Source: Sphingomonas flavalba (lineage in GTDB: Bacteria > Pseudomonadota > Alphaproteobacteria > Sphingomonadales > Sphingomonadaceae). From it: a stretch of DNA of 36,091 bases. A program made the translations under genes and the position numbers. The notes below the pieces were generated by a model that was not told the origin of the DNA, did not search any database, and worked only from the letters and a program-made list of their open reading frames with translations. Each line of letters starts with the position of its first letter. Within the stretch, counting starts at the first letter, position 1. Of this stretch, positions 7,903 to 14,562 are shown piece by piece. The stretch spans positions 1-36,091 of the forward strand of contig NZ_SPHY01000020.1 of the NCBI RefSeq assembly GCF_004796535.1. Reading direction: 5' to 3'.

Positions 7903-8497
7903 GATATTGCTCCATGCGGCCCAGATAGCGGGCGAGGATGTCGATTTCGATGTTCAGGTCGCGGCCGATCGACAGGTCGTCGAACGTCGTCGCCGCGGCG
8001 GTGTGGGGGATGATGTTCAGGCCGAAGGCGGTGTCGGCGCCATGGTCCTCGACGCTGTTGACGGTCAGCGACACGCCGTCGAGCGCGATCGATCCCTTGG
8101 CGGCGATGTAGGGGGCCAGCGCGGCGCCGGTCGTCACCGTCAGGCGGATCGAATCGCCCTCGTCGCGCAGCCCGCTGATCCGGCCGATGCCGTCGACATG
8201 GCCGGTCACGATATGGCCGCCCAGCTCGTCGCCCACCCGCATCGCCCGTTCCAGGTTCAGCCGCCGGCCCGCGTCCCACATCCCCGGCGCGGTGCGGGCG
8301 ATGCTTTCGGCGGAAATGTCGACGGCGAAATGTCGTTCGCCCTTCTCGACCACGGTCAGGCAGGCGCCGGAACAGGCGATCGACGCGCCGATCGCCACGC
8401 TCGCCATGTCATAGCTGCAGGCGATGGTCAGGCGGCGGTCGCCCCGCGCCTCGACGGCCTCGATACGGCCGATGTCGGTGATGATGCCGGTGAACAT
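7889..8497 (-). CDS. ribE: Riboflavin synthase (alpha subunit)
   Basis: 202 residues, the normal size, forming two lumazine-binding barrels. It disproportionates two lumazines to riboflavin and a pyrimidine. The N-terminus MFTGIITDIGRIE fixes the start at 8497. Repeat one contains ACSGACLTVVEK and FAVDISAESIARTAPG; repeat two contains GHIVTGHVDGIGRI, GSIALDGVSLTVNSVED and FGLNIIPHTAAAT. The gene sits 4 bp after ribD and overlaps ribBA by 14 bp, so the rib genes are clearly one transcript. Confidence 0.97.
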   Translation of the reverse strand: MFTGIITDIGRIEAVEARGDRRLTIACSYDMASVAIGASIACSGACLTVVEKGERHFAVDISAESIARTAPGMWDAGRRLNLERAMRVGDELGGHIVTGHVDGIGRISGLRDEGDSIRLTVTTGAALAPYIAAKGSIALDGVSLTVNSVEDHGADTAFGLNIIPHTAAATTFDDLSIGRDLNIEIDILARYLGRMEQYRAKR

Positions 8498-8501
8498 TGG
8501 G

Positions 8502-9473
8502 TCAGCTCCGCTGGCGCTCGTAAACCTCGATCCGGTCGCTGCCAAGCATCCGCGCATCGCCCGGGCGCCAGCGCCCGTGGGCGGCGGCCAGGTCGGTCAG
8601 GCCGATATCGCCGACGGCCGCCCGCCCGGCCCCGATCAGGATCGGCGCGCGGTAGAGCAGCAGCCGGTCGACCAGATCCTCGGCGAGGAAGGCGGCGGCC
8701 GCCTCCGCCCCGCCCTCGACCAGCAGATGGTCGACCTGCTCCAGCGCCGCGATCGCGCCGGGGGCGGGCAGCCCCTCCCAGCCGTCCGGCGCCGGATCGC
8801 GGCTCAGCACCGCCCGGCGCGGGCTCAGCCCCTCCAGCCCGTCCAGCCGCACGTCGAGCGCCGGCGCGTCGGCGGCCAGGGTGCCGCGCCCGACGACGAT
8901 CATCTCGGCGCGGGCGCGCTCCAGATGGGCATGCGCGCGCGCCGCCGCGCCGGTGATCCAGCGGCTGCTGCCGTCGGCCAGCGCGATGCGGCCGTCCAGC
9001 GACATCGCCAGCTTCAGCGTCACGTGCGGCCGGCCCAGCCGCTGCCGGGTCAGGAAACCTTCCATCGCGGCGGCGCAGGCATCGGCCAGCACCCCGTCGG
9101 TCACCGCGATCCCGGCGTCGTGCAGCCGGGCATAGCCGGCGCCGGCGGTGCGCGGGTCCGGGTCGACCATGCCGCCGACCACCCGCGCCACGCCGGCGGC
9201 GACCAGCAGGGTGCTGCATGCCGGGCCGCGCGGGCTGGCGTGGGCGCAGGGTTCCAGCGTCGTGTAGCAAGTCGCGCCGCGCGACTTCGCGCCCGCCTCG
9301 GCCAGCGCCATCGCCTCGGCATGGGGGCGCCCGCCCGGCTGGCACCATCCGCGCCCGACGATGCGCCCGTCGCTGACGATCAGCGCGCCGACATTGGGGT
9401 TGGGGGCGGTCCGGCCCCGCCCGCGCCGGCCGATCGCGACGGCGGCGGCCATGAAACGGGCATCGGCGGTCAA
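8502..9473 (-). CDS. ribD: Bifunctional pyrimidine deaminase / reductase RibD
   Basis: 323 residues. The N-terminal deaminase has the entry motif GRTAPNPNVGALIV and the zinc ligands in HAE (51-53) and PCAHASPRGPAC (Cys76, Cys86). The C-terminal reductase begins RPHVTLKLAMSLDGRIA and includes SRWITG and LLVEGGAEAAAAFL. Together they perform the second and third steps of riboflavin synthesis. I start it at a TTG at 9473, overlapping the preceding stop as TTGA, because GGTGGGG precedes it and the residues TADARFMAAAVAIG complete the usual first helix. An ATG at 9452 would cut this helix. Confidence 0.94.
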   Translation of the reverse strand: MTADARFMAAAVAIGRRGRGRTAPNPNVGALIVSDGRIVGRGWCQPGGRPHAEAMALAEAGAKSRGATCYTTLEPCAHASPRGPACSTLLVAAGVARVVGGMVDPDPRTAGAGYARLHDAGIAVTDGVLADACAAAMEGFLTRQRLGRPHVTLKLAMSLDGRIALADGSSRWITGAAARAHAHLERARAEMIVVGRGTLAADAPALDVRLDGLEGLSPRRAVLSRDPAPDGWEGLPAPGAIAALEQVDHLLVEGGAEAAAAFLAEDLVDRLLLYRAPILIGAGRAAVGDIGLTDLAAAHGRWRPGDARMLGSDRIEVYERQRS

Positions 9474-9823
9474 AGGCCCCACCGGTTGAGCGCGTCGTCG
9501 ATCTTCTTGAACTCGGCCTGCCGCTTCTTGCGTTCCGCCTCCAGCTTGGCGTCCTCGATCTTCTTCTTTTCCATGTCGATCTTCTGCTGGGCCAGAATCT
9601 CGGCCTGGCTGCGGTCGGCGGGCCAGCTCTCGATATAGATGATCTCGCGCTTCCACGGCGGCATCATGTTCATGAAACCGTCGAGGTAGAAGCCGACGAT
9701 CACCGTGCCGGTGATGGCGACTGCCAGGCCGGCGAACAGCAGATCATACTTCCGCCGCCTCGTCAGAAGCTGGCCGAGATCGCGAAGCGCGGCGGCGACA
9801 TTGAAGAAGCGCAGGAAACTCAT
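9470..9823 (-). CDS. Small membrane protein with a charged coiled-coil tail, first gene before ribD
   Basis: 117 residues, not assigned to a named family. Residues 1-26 are basic and cytoplasmic-looking. One hydrophobic helix spans about 27-48 (DLLFAGLAVAITGTVIVGFY). After a short linker with PPWKREIIYIESWPADRS comes a highly charged helical segment rich in Lys, Glu and Gln (about 72-112), likely a coiled coil, ending NRWGL. It overlaps ribD by 4 bp, which suggests co-translation, but nothing in it points to riboflavin chemistry. The TonB-like gene lies 155 bp upstream on the same strand; a link to TonB energy transduction is only a guess from position. Confidence 0.75.
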   Translation of the reverse strand: MSFLRFFNVAAALRDLGQLLTRRRKYDLLFAGLAVAITGTVIVGFYLDGFMNMMPPWKREIIYIESWPADRSQAEILAQQKIDMEKKKIEDAKLEAERKKRQAEFKKIDDALNRWGL

Positions 9824-9978
9824 CGCCGCGTAGATAGGCGGTGCGGCGCCCGGATGCCACCCGCTTCCGCTCTCCCTTGCCCCGCCGGCATTGCGCGCGC
9901 GGCGAAGCAATCCATCCCATGGACCTCCGCCCGGGCGGGCGGCGACCCGGGGGTGCCCGGATCGCCGCCCCTTCCACG
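9824..9978. repeat. Intergenic stretch with a REP-like palindrome
   Basis: These 155 bp separate the tonB-like gene from the 117-aa gene. At 9889-9913 is CATTGCGCGCGCGGCGAAGC followed by AATCC, a relative of the palindrome at 1028-1060 (shared ends CATTGCG and GCAATCC). A second GC-rich inverted repeat follows, around 9926-9968. No gene is seen. The structures could attenuate transcription from tonB into the rib genes. Confidence 0.55.
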
Positions 9979-10686
9979 TTACCGCCGCATCTCGAACCGG
10001 ACGGTCATCGTCCGCCACGCCTCGACGGCAACGCCGTCGCGGGTCGCCGGGCGGAACCGCCAGCGGGTCATCGCCTGCCGCACGGTGACGGCGGAAAAGG
10101 CCGGGTCGTCCGATACGACGATCTCGGTCGCCTTCACCCGCCCGTCGGTGCCGATCAGCACCTTCAGGATAACGCGGCCTTCCTCGCCCAGCCGCTGCTT
10201 GGCCGGCGGATAGGGCGGCTGGAACGCCTCGGCATGGCGCGGGTCGGGCGTCGCCTCGACCAGCACCGGCGCCGCAGGCGTCGGCAGGGGCAGCGGTTCG
10301 ATCCGCTCCGCCGTGCCGGCATCGCCGCCCGTCGGGATGATCGGCGCGCTCCGGTCGACGCGGATGATCGCCGAATCGTCGGGGGTCGCCGTCACCGGCG
10401 TCCGGCTGTCGACTGGCCGGTCGGTCCTGGCGCGCGGCTCCGGCTCCAGCTCCGGGGCCGGCGGTGGCGGCGTCGGCGCGGGATAGAAGCTGATCGGGAA
10501 CGGGCCGTTGACCGGCGACACATACTCGCTGCGGATCAGCACCAGCGCGGCGATCACCCCGGCATGGATCGCGACGATCCCGGCTAGCGTCGCTGGGGAA
10601 CGGGGTTTGTGGTGAACGAAGCCTGTCCGCTTCAGGCGGTGCCGATTCCGCTTGAAGCGGACAAACTCTAAGCCTCCATCGTGCAT
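9979..10686 (-). CDS. TonB-family energy transducer
   Basis: 235 residues in the TonB layout: an N-terminal cytoplasmic stretch, a membrane helix at about 34-52 (LAGIVAIHAGVIAALVLI), a proline-rich periplasmic spacer (PAPTPPPPAPELEPEP, 69-84, and further Pro/Thr), and a TonB C-terminal domain from about 150 to the end (FQPPYPPAKQRLGEEGRVIL, VSDDPAFSAVTVRQAMTRWRF). It would pass proton-motive-force energy from ExbB/ExbD to an outer-membrane receptor; none of these is in the window. The ATG at 10686 has GGAGGG 4 bp upstream. Residues 3-22 (DGGLEFVRFKRNRHRLKRTG) are encoded by a palindromic repeat, which is odd. A Zur-like site precedes the gene. Confidence 0.9.
   Translation of the reverse strand: MHDGGLEFVRFKRNRHRLKRTGFVHHKPRSPATLAGIVAIHAGVIAALVLIRSEYVSPVNGPFPISFYPAPTPPPPAPELEPEPRARTDRPVDSRTPVTATPDDSAIIRVDRSAPIIPTGGDAGTAERIEPLPLPTPAAPVLVEATPDPRHAEAFQPPYPPAKQRLGEEGRVILKVLIGTDGRVKATEIVVSDDPAFSAVTVRQAMTRWRFRPATRDGVAVEAWRTMTVRFEMRR
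10621..10678. repeat. Palindromic element translated at the start of the tonB-like gene
   Basis: Contains three related arms: TGTCCGCTT (10624-10632), and the nested palindrome TCCGCTT-G-AAGCGGA (10647-10661), whose right arm extends to AAGCGGACAAACTCTA. The stretch from 10649 onward matches 27162-27184 at 21 of 23 positions, and its two ends match the compact copy at 4056-4079. It lies wholly within codons 3-22 of the tonB-like gene and is read through without a stop. Confidence 0.65.
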
Positions 10687-10730
10687 GACACCCTCCTTCC
10701 GGCGGCGCCACGCCCTCGCGGCGTCGCATT

Positions 10731-10748
10731 GGGATGTTACAACATAAC
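10731..10748 (-). promoter_or_regulatory. Zur-box-like operator upstream of tonB-like gene
   Basis: Read on the gene's strand, the site is GTTATGTTGTAACATCCC, an A/T-rich near-palindrome about 45 bp before the ATG in otherwise very GC-rich DNA. It matches the recalled Zur-type consensus GTTATGTTATAACATAAC at about 15 of 18 positions. Zinc-dependent repression of TonB-linked uptake genes is established in other alphaproteobacteria. The assignment here rests on motif resemblance only. Confidence 0.42.
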
Positions 10749-10779
10749 GGTTCCGCGACAAACCCCTTTCCGCCACGCC

Positions 10780-10806
10780 GTCATCCCGGCGAAAGCCGGG
10801 ATCTCC
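10780..10806. repeat. REP-like palindrome between gltX and tonB
   Basis: GTCATCCCGGCGAAAGCCGG followed by GATCTCC: a perfect 8-bp stem, ATCCCGGC with GCCGGGAT, closed by a GAAA tetraloop. Related copies are at 1071-1095 and 4131-4155. The rest of the 149-bp gap holds the Zur-like site and no gene. Confidence 0.7.
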
Positions 10807-10835
10807 CCGCCACGGGGTATGTGACGTGCCCGGCG

Positions 10836-12164
10836 CTACCCCTCCAGCCGCGCGACCGCCGCCTCGCGGCCGATCAGCGGCAGCAGCGCCGCCATGTCCG
10901 GCCCCTTGTCGCGGCCGGTCAGCGCCAGCCGCAGCGGCAGGAACAGCGCCTTGCCGCCGCGCCCGGTCGCCGCCTTCGCCGCGCCGGTCAGCGCGTGCCA
11001 CGGGTCGGCGGCCCAGTCGATCGTCCGCGCGGCCTTGGCGGCGGCGGCGAGCAGCGGCCGGTCCGCCTCGGCGACGGGTGGCGGGGTGAACGGGCCGGTG
11101 ACGATGCGCCACCACTCGGCCGCCTCGGCGACGCTGCGCAGGTTGGGGCGGATCGCCGCCCAGCCCTCCGCTCCCATGCCCTCGGGCAGCCGGTCGGCGA
11201 CCGCCGCGTGGTCGAGCTGGTGGATGATCCGGGCGCTGAGCGCCGCCAGCTCCGCCTCGTCGAACCGCGCCGGGGCGCGGCCGAAGCGCGAAAAATCGAT
11301 GCTGGCGATCAGCGGCGCGGGGTCGGCGAACGGCTCGACCGGATCGGCGGTGCCGATGCGGGCGAGCAGCGCGACGATCGCCTGCGGCTCGATCCCCGCG
11401 TCGCGCAGCGCATCGATGCCCAGCGCGCCGAGCCGCTTGGACAGCTTGCCCTCGCTGCCGACGAGCAGCGCTTCATGGGCGAAGGCCGGCGGCGTGGCGC
11501 CGAGCGCGGCGAACATCTGCACCTGTGCGGCGGTGTTGGAGACATGGTCCTCGCCGCGCACGACATGGGTTACCCCCATATCCACATCGTCGATCGCCGA
11601 CGGCAGGATGTAGAGCCACGATCCGTCGGCGCGGCGGACGACCGGGTCGCTGAGCAGCGTCGGGTCGAAATGCTGCGGCCCGCGCACCATGTCGTCCCAG
11701 GCGATCGGCGCGTCATGGTCCAGCCTGAACCGCCAGTGCGGCTGGCGCCCTTCCGCCTCCAGCGCCGCGCGTTCGGCCGCGCCCAGCGCCAGCGCGGCGC
11801 GGTCGTAGACCGGCGGCAACCCCCGGCCCAGCCGGATCTTGCGCTTCAGCTCCAGCTCCTGCGGCGTCTCGTAGCACGGGTAGACTCGCCCGGCGGCGCG
11901 CAGTTCGGCGAAGCGCGCCTCGTACAGCGCGCCGCGCGCCGACTGCCGCGTCTCGCCGTCCGGCGCCAGGCCCAGCCAGGCCAGGTCGGCGCGGATCGCG
12001 GCGACGAACCGCTCCTCCGACCGCGCCGTGTCGGTATCGTCGATGCGCAGCAGGAAACGCCCGCCATGCTTGCGCGCCCACAGCCAGTTGTGGACGGCGG
12101 TGCGGACGTTGCCGACATGCAGCCGGCCGGTCGGCGACGGGGCGAAGCGGGTGACGACGGTCAT
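10836..12164 (-). CDS. gltX: Glutamyl-tRNA synthetase (second, GluRS2-type)
   Basis: 442 residues, a class I synthetase charging Glu onto tRNA. The HIGH-type motif is HVGN at 16-19 inside RFAPSPTGRLHVGNVRTA; LLRIDDTDTARS follows at 38-50. The KMSKS equivalent is GKLSKRLG at 239-246. Sequence style (HVGN, LRIDDTD, and the shorter anticodon-binding half) resembles the second GluRS found beside a longer GltX1 in many alphaproteobacteria, and such enzymes can charge a subset of tRNAs such as tRNA-Gln before amidation. Whether a GltX1 exists here lies outside the window. The start at 12164 begins exactly at the family N-terminus. Confidence 0.94.
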   Translation of the reverse strand: MTVVTRFAPSPTGRLHVGNVRTAVHNWLWARKHGGRFLLRIDDTDTARSEERFVAAIRADLAWLGLAPDGETRQSARGALYEARFAELRAAGRVYPCYETPQELELKRKIRLGRGLPPVYDRAALALGAAERAALEAEGRQPHWRFRLDHDAPIAWDDMVRGPQHFDPTLLSDPVVRRADGSWLYILPSAIDDVDMGVTHVVRGEDHVSNTAAQVQMFAALGATPPAFAHEALLVGSEGKLSKRLGALGIDALRDAGIEPQAIVALLARIGTADPVEPFADPAPLIASIDFSRFGRAPARFDEAELAALSARIIHQLDHAAVADRLPEGMGAEGWAAIRPNLRSVAEAAEWWRIVTGPFTPPPVAEADRPLLAAAAKAARTIDWAADPWHALTGAAKAATGRGGKALFLPLRLALTGRDKGPDMAALLPLIGREAAVARLEG

Positions 12165-12317
12165 CGCCGGCCTCTAGACCAACGCCCCCGCCTGTAGGAA
12201 GCTTCCATTCCCCGACCCCGATAATACCCCGATAACCTAGCTGGAAACCCGCACCCCCTTCCCCCCGCCGCTGACGCTGCTAAGAGGCTTGCCGACTGCT
12301 CACGGGGACCGCGCACA
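12165..12317. promoter_or_regulatory. Divergent gltX/prs promoter region
   Basis: A 153-bp non-coding gap between divergent genes. It contains a 10-bp direct repeat, ACCCCGATAA, at 12215-12224 and 12226-12235, one helical turn apart, which gives TATTAT on the gltX strand as a possible -10. The repeat spacing suits a regulator site, but no known motif is recognised. GGGGA at 12303-12307 is the likely prs ribosome site. Confidence 0.4.
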
Positions 12318-13253
12318 ATGAAACTGATGTCGGGCAATTCGAACCTGCCGCTCGCCCGCGCCATTGCCGACTATCTCGAAATGCCGCTGACCGACGCCGC
12401 GGTCCGCCGCTTCGCCGACGAGGAAGTGTTCGTCGAGATCCACGAGAATGTCCGCGGCGAGGATGTCTTCGTCCTCCAGTCGACCGGCTACCCGGCCAAC
12501 GACAACCTGATGGAGCTGCTGATCTGCATCGACGCGCTGAAGCGTGCTTCGGCCAAGCGGATCACCGCCGTCATCCCCTATTTCGGCTATGCCCGCCAGG
12601 ATCGGAAGCCCGGCCCGCGCACGCCGATCTCGGCCAAGCTGGTCGCCAACCTGATCACCGTCGCCGGCGCCAACCGCGTCCTGTCCCTCGACCTCCACGC
12701 CGGGCAGATCCAGGGTTTCTTCGACATCCCGACCGACAATCTCTACGCCGCCCCGGTGATGTCGGCCGACATCCAGGCCCGCTTCGGCGGAGAGAATATC
12801 ATGGTCGTCTCGCCCGATGTCGGCGGCGTCGTCCGTGCTCGCGCGCTCGCCAAGCGGCTGAACAACGCGCCGCTGGCGATCGTCGACAAGCGCCGCGAGC
12901 GTCCGGGCGAGAGCGAGGTGATGAACATCATTGGCGACGTCACCGGCCGTTTCTGCGTGCTGGTCGACGACATCGTCGATTCAGCCGGCACGCTGTGCAA
13001 CGCCGCCGCCGCGCTGCGTGAAGCGGGCGCGAAGGACGTCGTCGCCTATGTCAGCCACGGCGTGCTCTCGGGCGGTGCCGTCGCCCGGGTCGAGGCATCG
13101 ACGCTGACCGAACTCGTCGTCACCGACTCGATCGGCCTGCCGGAAACGGCGAACGGCGCCGCCCATCTGCGCACGTTGACCATCGCACCCTTGCTGGCGG
13201 AGGCGATCAAGCGAATCGCCGACGAAAGCTCGGTCTCGTCGCTGTTCGACTGA
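12318..13253 (+). CDS. prs: Ribose-phosphate pyrophosphokinase
   Basis: 311 residues, class I PRPP synthase, making phosphoribosyl pyrophosphate from ribose 5-phosphate and ATP for purine, pyrimidine, His, Trp and NAD synthesis. The ATP-site region is [20 protein letters not shown] (32-51). The flexible-loop and catalytic region is [22 protein letters not shown] (84-105), then [21 protein letters not shown]. The PRPP loop is DDIVDSAGT at 217-225. Full length with no oddities. The transporter gene starts 22 bp downstream and may be co-transcribed. Confidence 0.97.
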   Translation: MKLMSGNSNLPLARAIADYLEMPLTDAAVRRFADEEVFVEIHENVRGEDVFVLQSTGYPANDNLMELLICIDALKRASAKRITAVIPYFGYARQDRKPGPRTPISAKLVANLITVAGANRVLSLDLHAGQIQGFFDIPTDNLYAAPVMSADIQARFGGENIMVVSPDVGGVVRARALAKRLNNAPLAIVDKRRERPGESEVMNIIGDVTGRFCVLVDDIVDSAGTLCNAAAALREAGAKDVVAYVSHGVLSGGAVARVEASTLTELVVTDSIGLPETANGAAHLRTLTIAPLLAEAIKRIADESSVSSLFD

Positions 13254-13275
13254 TACGGCGAAGGGGGGCCGGGGG

Positions 13276-14562
13276 ATGAACCAGGACGCGATCAACCCGA
13301 CCCGCCGCGTCCTGTTCGCCAGCCTGGTCGGCACCACCGTCGAATTTTACGATTTCTACGTGTTCGCGACGGCGGCGTCGCTGGTGTTCGGGCCGCTGTT
13401 CTTCCCCGCCAGCTCGCCGACCGCGCAATTGCTCAGCGCCTATGCGACGTTCAGCCTGGCGTTCATCGCCCGGCCGCTCGGTGCCTTCGTCTTCGGCCAT
13501 TACGGCGACCGGGTCGGCCGCAAGTCGACGCTGGTCGCCTCGCTGATGCTGATGGGCGCGTCGACTTTCGCCATCGCCTTCCTGCCGACCTATGCCACCG
13601 CCGGCTGGATCGCGCCGCTGCTGCTGTGCGTGCTGCGCTTCGGCCAGGGGCTTGGGCTGGGCGGCGAATGGGGCGGCGCGGCGCTGCTCGCGGTGGAAAA
13701 TGCGCCGCCGGGCTGGAAGGCGCGCTTCGGCATGGTGCCGCAACTCGGCGCGCCGCTCGGCTTCATCGCCGCCAACGGGCTGTTCCTGATCCTCGGGCTG
13801 CTGCTCACCGCGGAGGATTTCGTTGCCTGGGGCTGGCGGCTGCCGTTCCTGGTCAGCGCGCTGCTCGTCATCCTCGGCCTGTGGGTGCGGCTGCGGCTGG
13901 TCGAGACCCCGGCCTTCGCCGCCGCGCTGAAGGCGGAAGCGCCGCCGCGCATCCCGCTGGCCGCCGTCTTCCGCCACCATCTGCGCGCGACCTTCGCCGG
14001 CACCTTCGCGGTCGTCGCCTGTTTCGCGCTGTTCTACCTGACCACCGCCTTCGCCCTCGGCTACGGCACGACGACACGGGGGATCCCGCGCGAGACCTTC
14101 CTGTCGCTCCAGCTCGGCGCGATCCTGTTCATGGCGGTCGGCATCGTCCTCGCCGGCTGGTGGGCCGATCACAGCAGCCCCCGCCGGGTGCTGGTCGTCG
14201 GCTGCATCGGCACCCTGCTCTCCGGCCTGACGCTGGCGCCGCTGCTTGGCGGCGGTCTGCCGGCGGTCTTCCTGTTCCTCGCCTTCGGCCTGTTCGTGAT
14301 GGGCTTCGTCTACGGGCCGCTCGGCGCCTTCCTGCCGGGGCTGTATCCGCCGCTGGTCCGCTACACCGGGGCGTCGGTAGCGTTCAATGTCGGCGGCATC
14401 CTCGGCGGTTCGCTGGCGCCGTTCCTTGCCACCACCCTGGCCGATCACGGCGGCTTGGGCCTGGTCGGCGCCTATCTTGCCGCCGCTGGGCTGCTCAGCC
14501 TGGCCGGGCTCGCCGCGATCGGGCCGGGGCAGGCGGAGGAACGGCCGGCGGCGCTCATTTGA
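13276..14562 (+). CDS. MFS transporter, metabolite:H+ symporter (MHS) family
   Basis: 428 residues with about 12 hydrophobic helices. The opening [20 protein letters not shown], the A-loop [14 protein letters not shown] and the fourth-helix region [21 protein letters not shown] are diagnostic of the MHS branch (ProP, ShiA, KgtP relatives), which takes up organic acids, shikimate or compatible solutes with protons. Substrate is not predictable. GGGGGG sits just before the ATG at 13276. The end overlaps the convergent dnaE2 end by 8 bp. Confidence 0.93.
   Translation: MNQDAINPTRRVLFASLVGTTVEFYDFYVFATAASLVFGPLFFPASSPTAQLLSAYATFSLAFIARPLGAFVFGHYGDRVGRKSTLVASLMLMGASTFAIAFLPTYATAGWIAPLLLCVLRFGQGLGLGGEWGGAALLAVENAPPGWKARFGMVPQLGAPLGFIAANGLFLILGLLLTAEDFVAWGWRLPFLVSALLVILGLWVRLRLVETPAFAAALKAEAPPRIPLAAVFRHHLRATFAGTFAVVACFALFYLTTAFALGYGTTTRGIPRETFLSLQLGAILFMAVGIVLAGWWADHSSPRRVLVVGCIGTLLSGLTLAPLLGGGLPAVFLFLAFGLFVMGFVYGPLGAFLPGLYPPLVRYTGASVAFNVGGILGGSLAPFLATTLADHGGLGLVGAYLAAAGLLSLAGLAAIGPGQAEERPAALI

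Noticed and set aside
8498-8557. Upstream extension of riboflavin synthase by 20 residues
   Set aside because: Riboflavin synthases begin at MFTGI; the extension is the end of ribD in another frame.
9824-10835. FMN riboswitch upstream of the rib genes
   Set aside because: I looked for the conserved RFN core in the gaps before the 117-aa gene and before tonB and found only REP-like hairpins and the Zur-like site.
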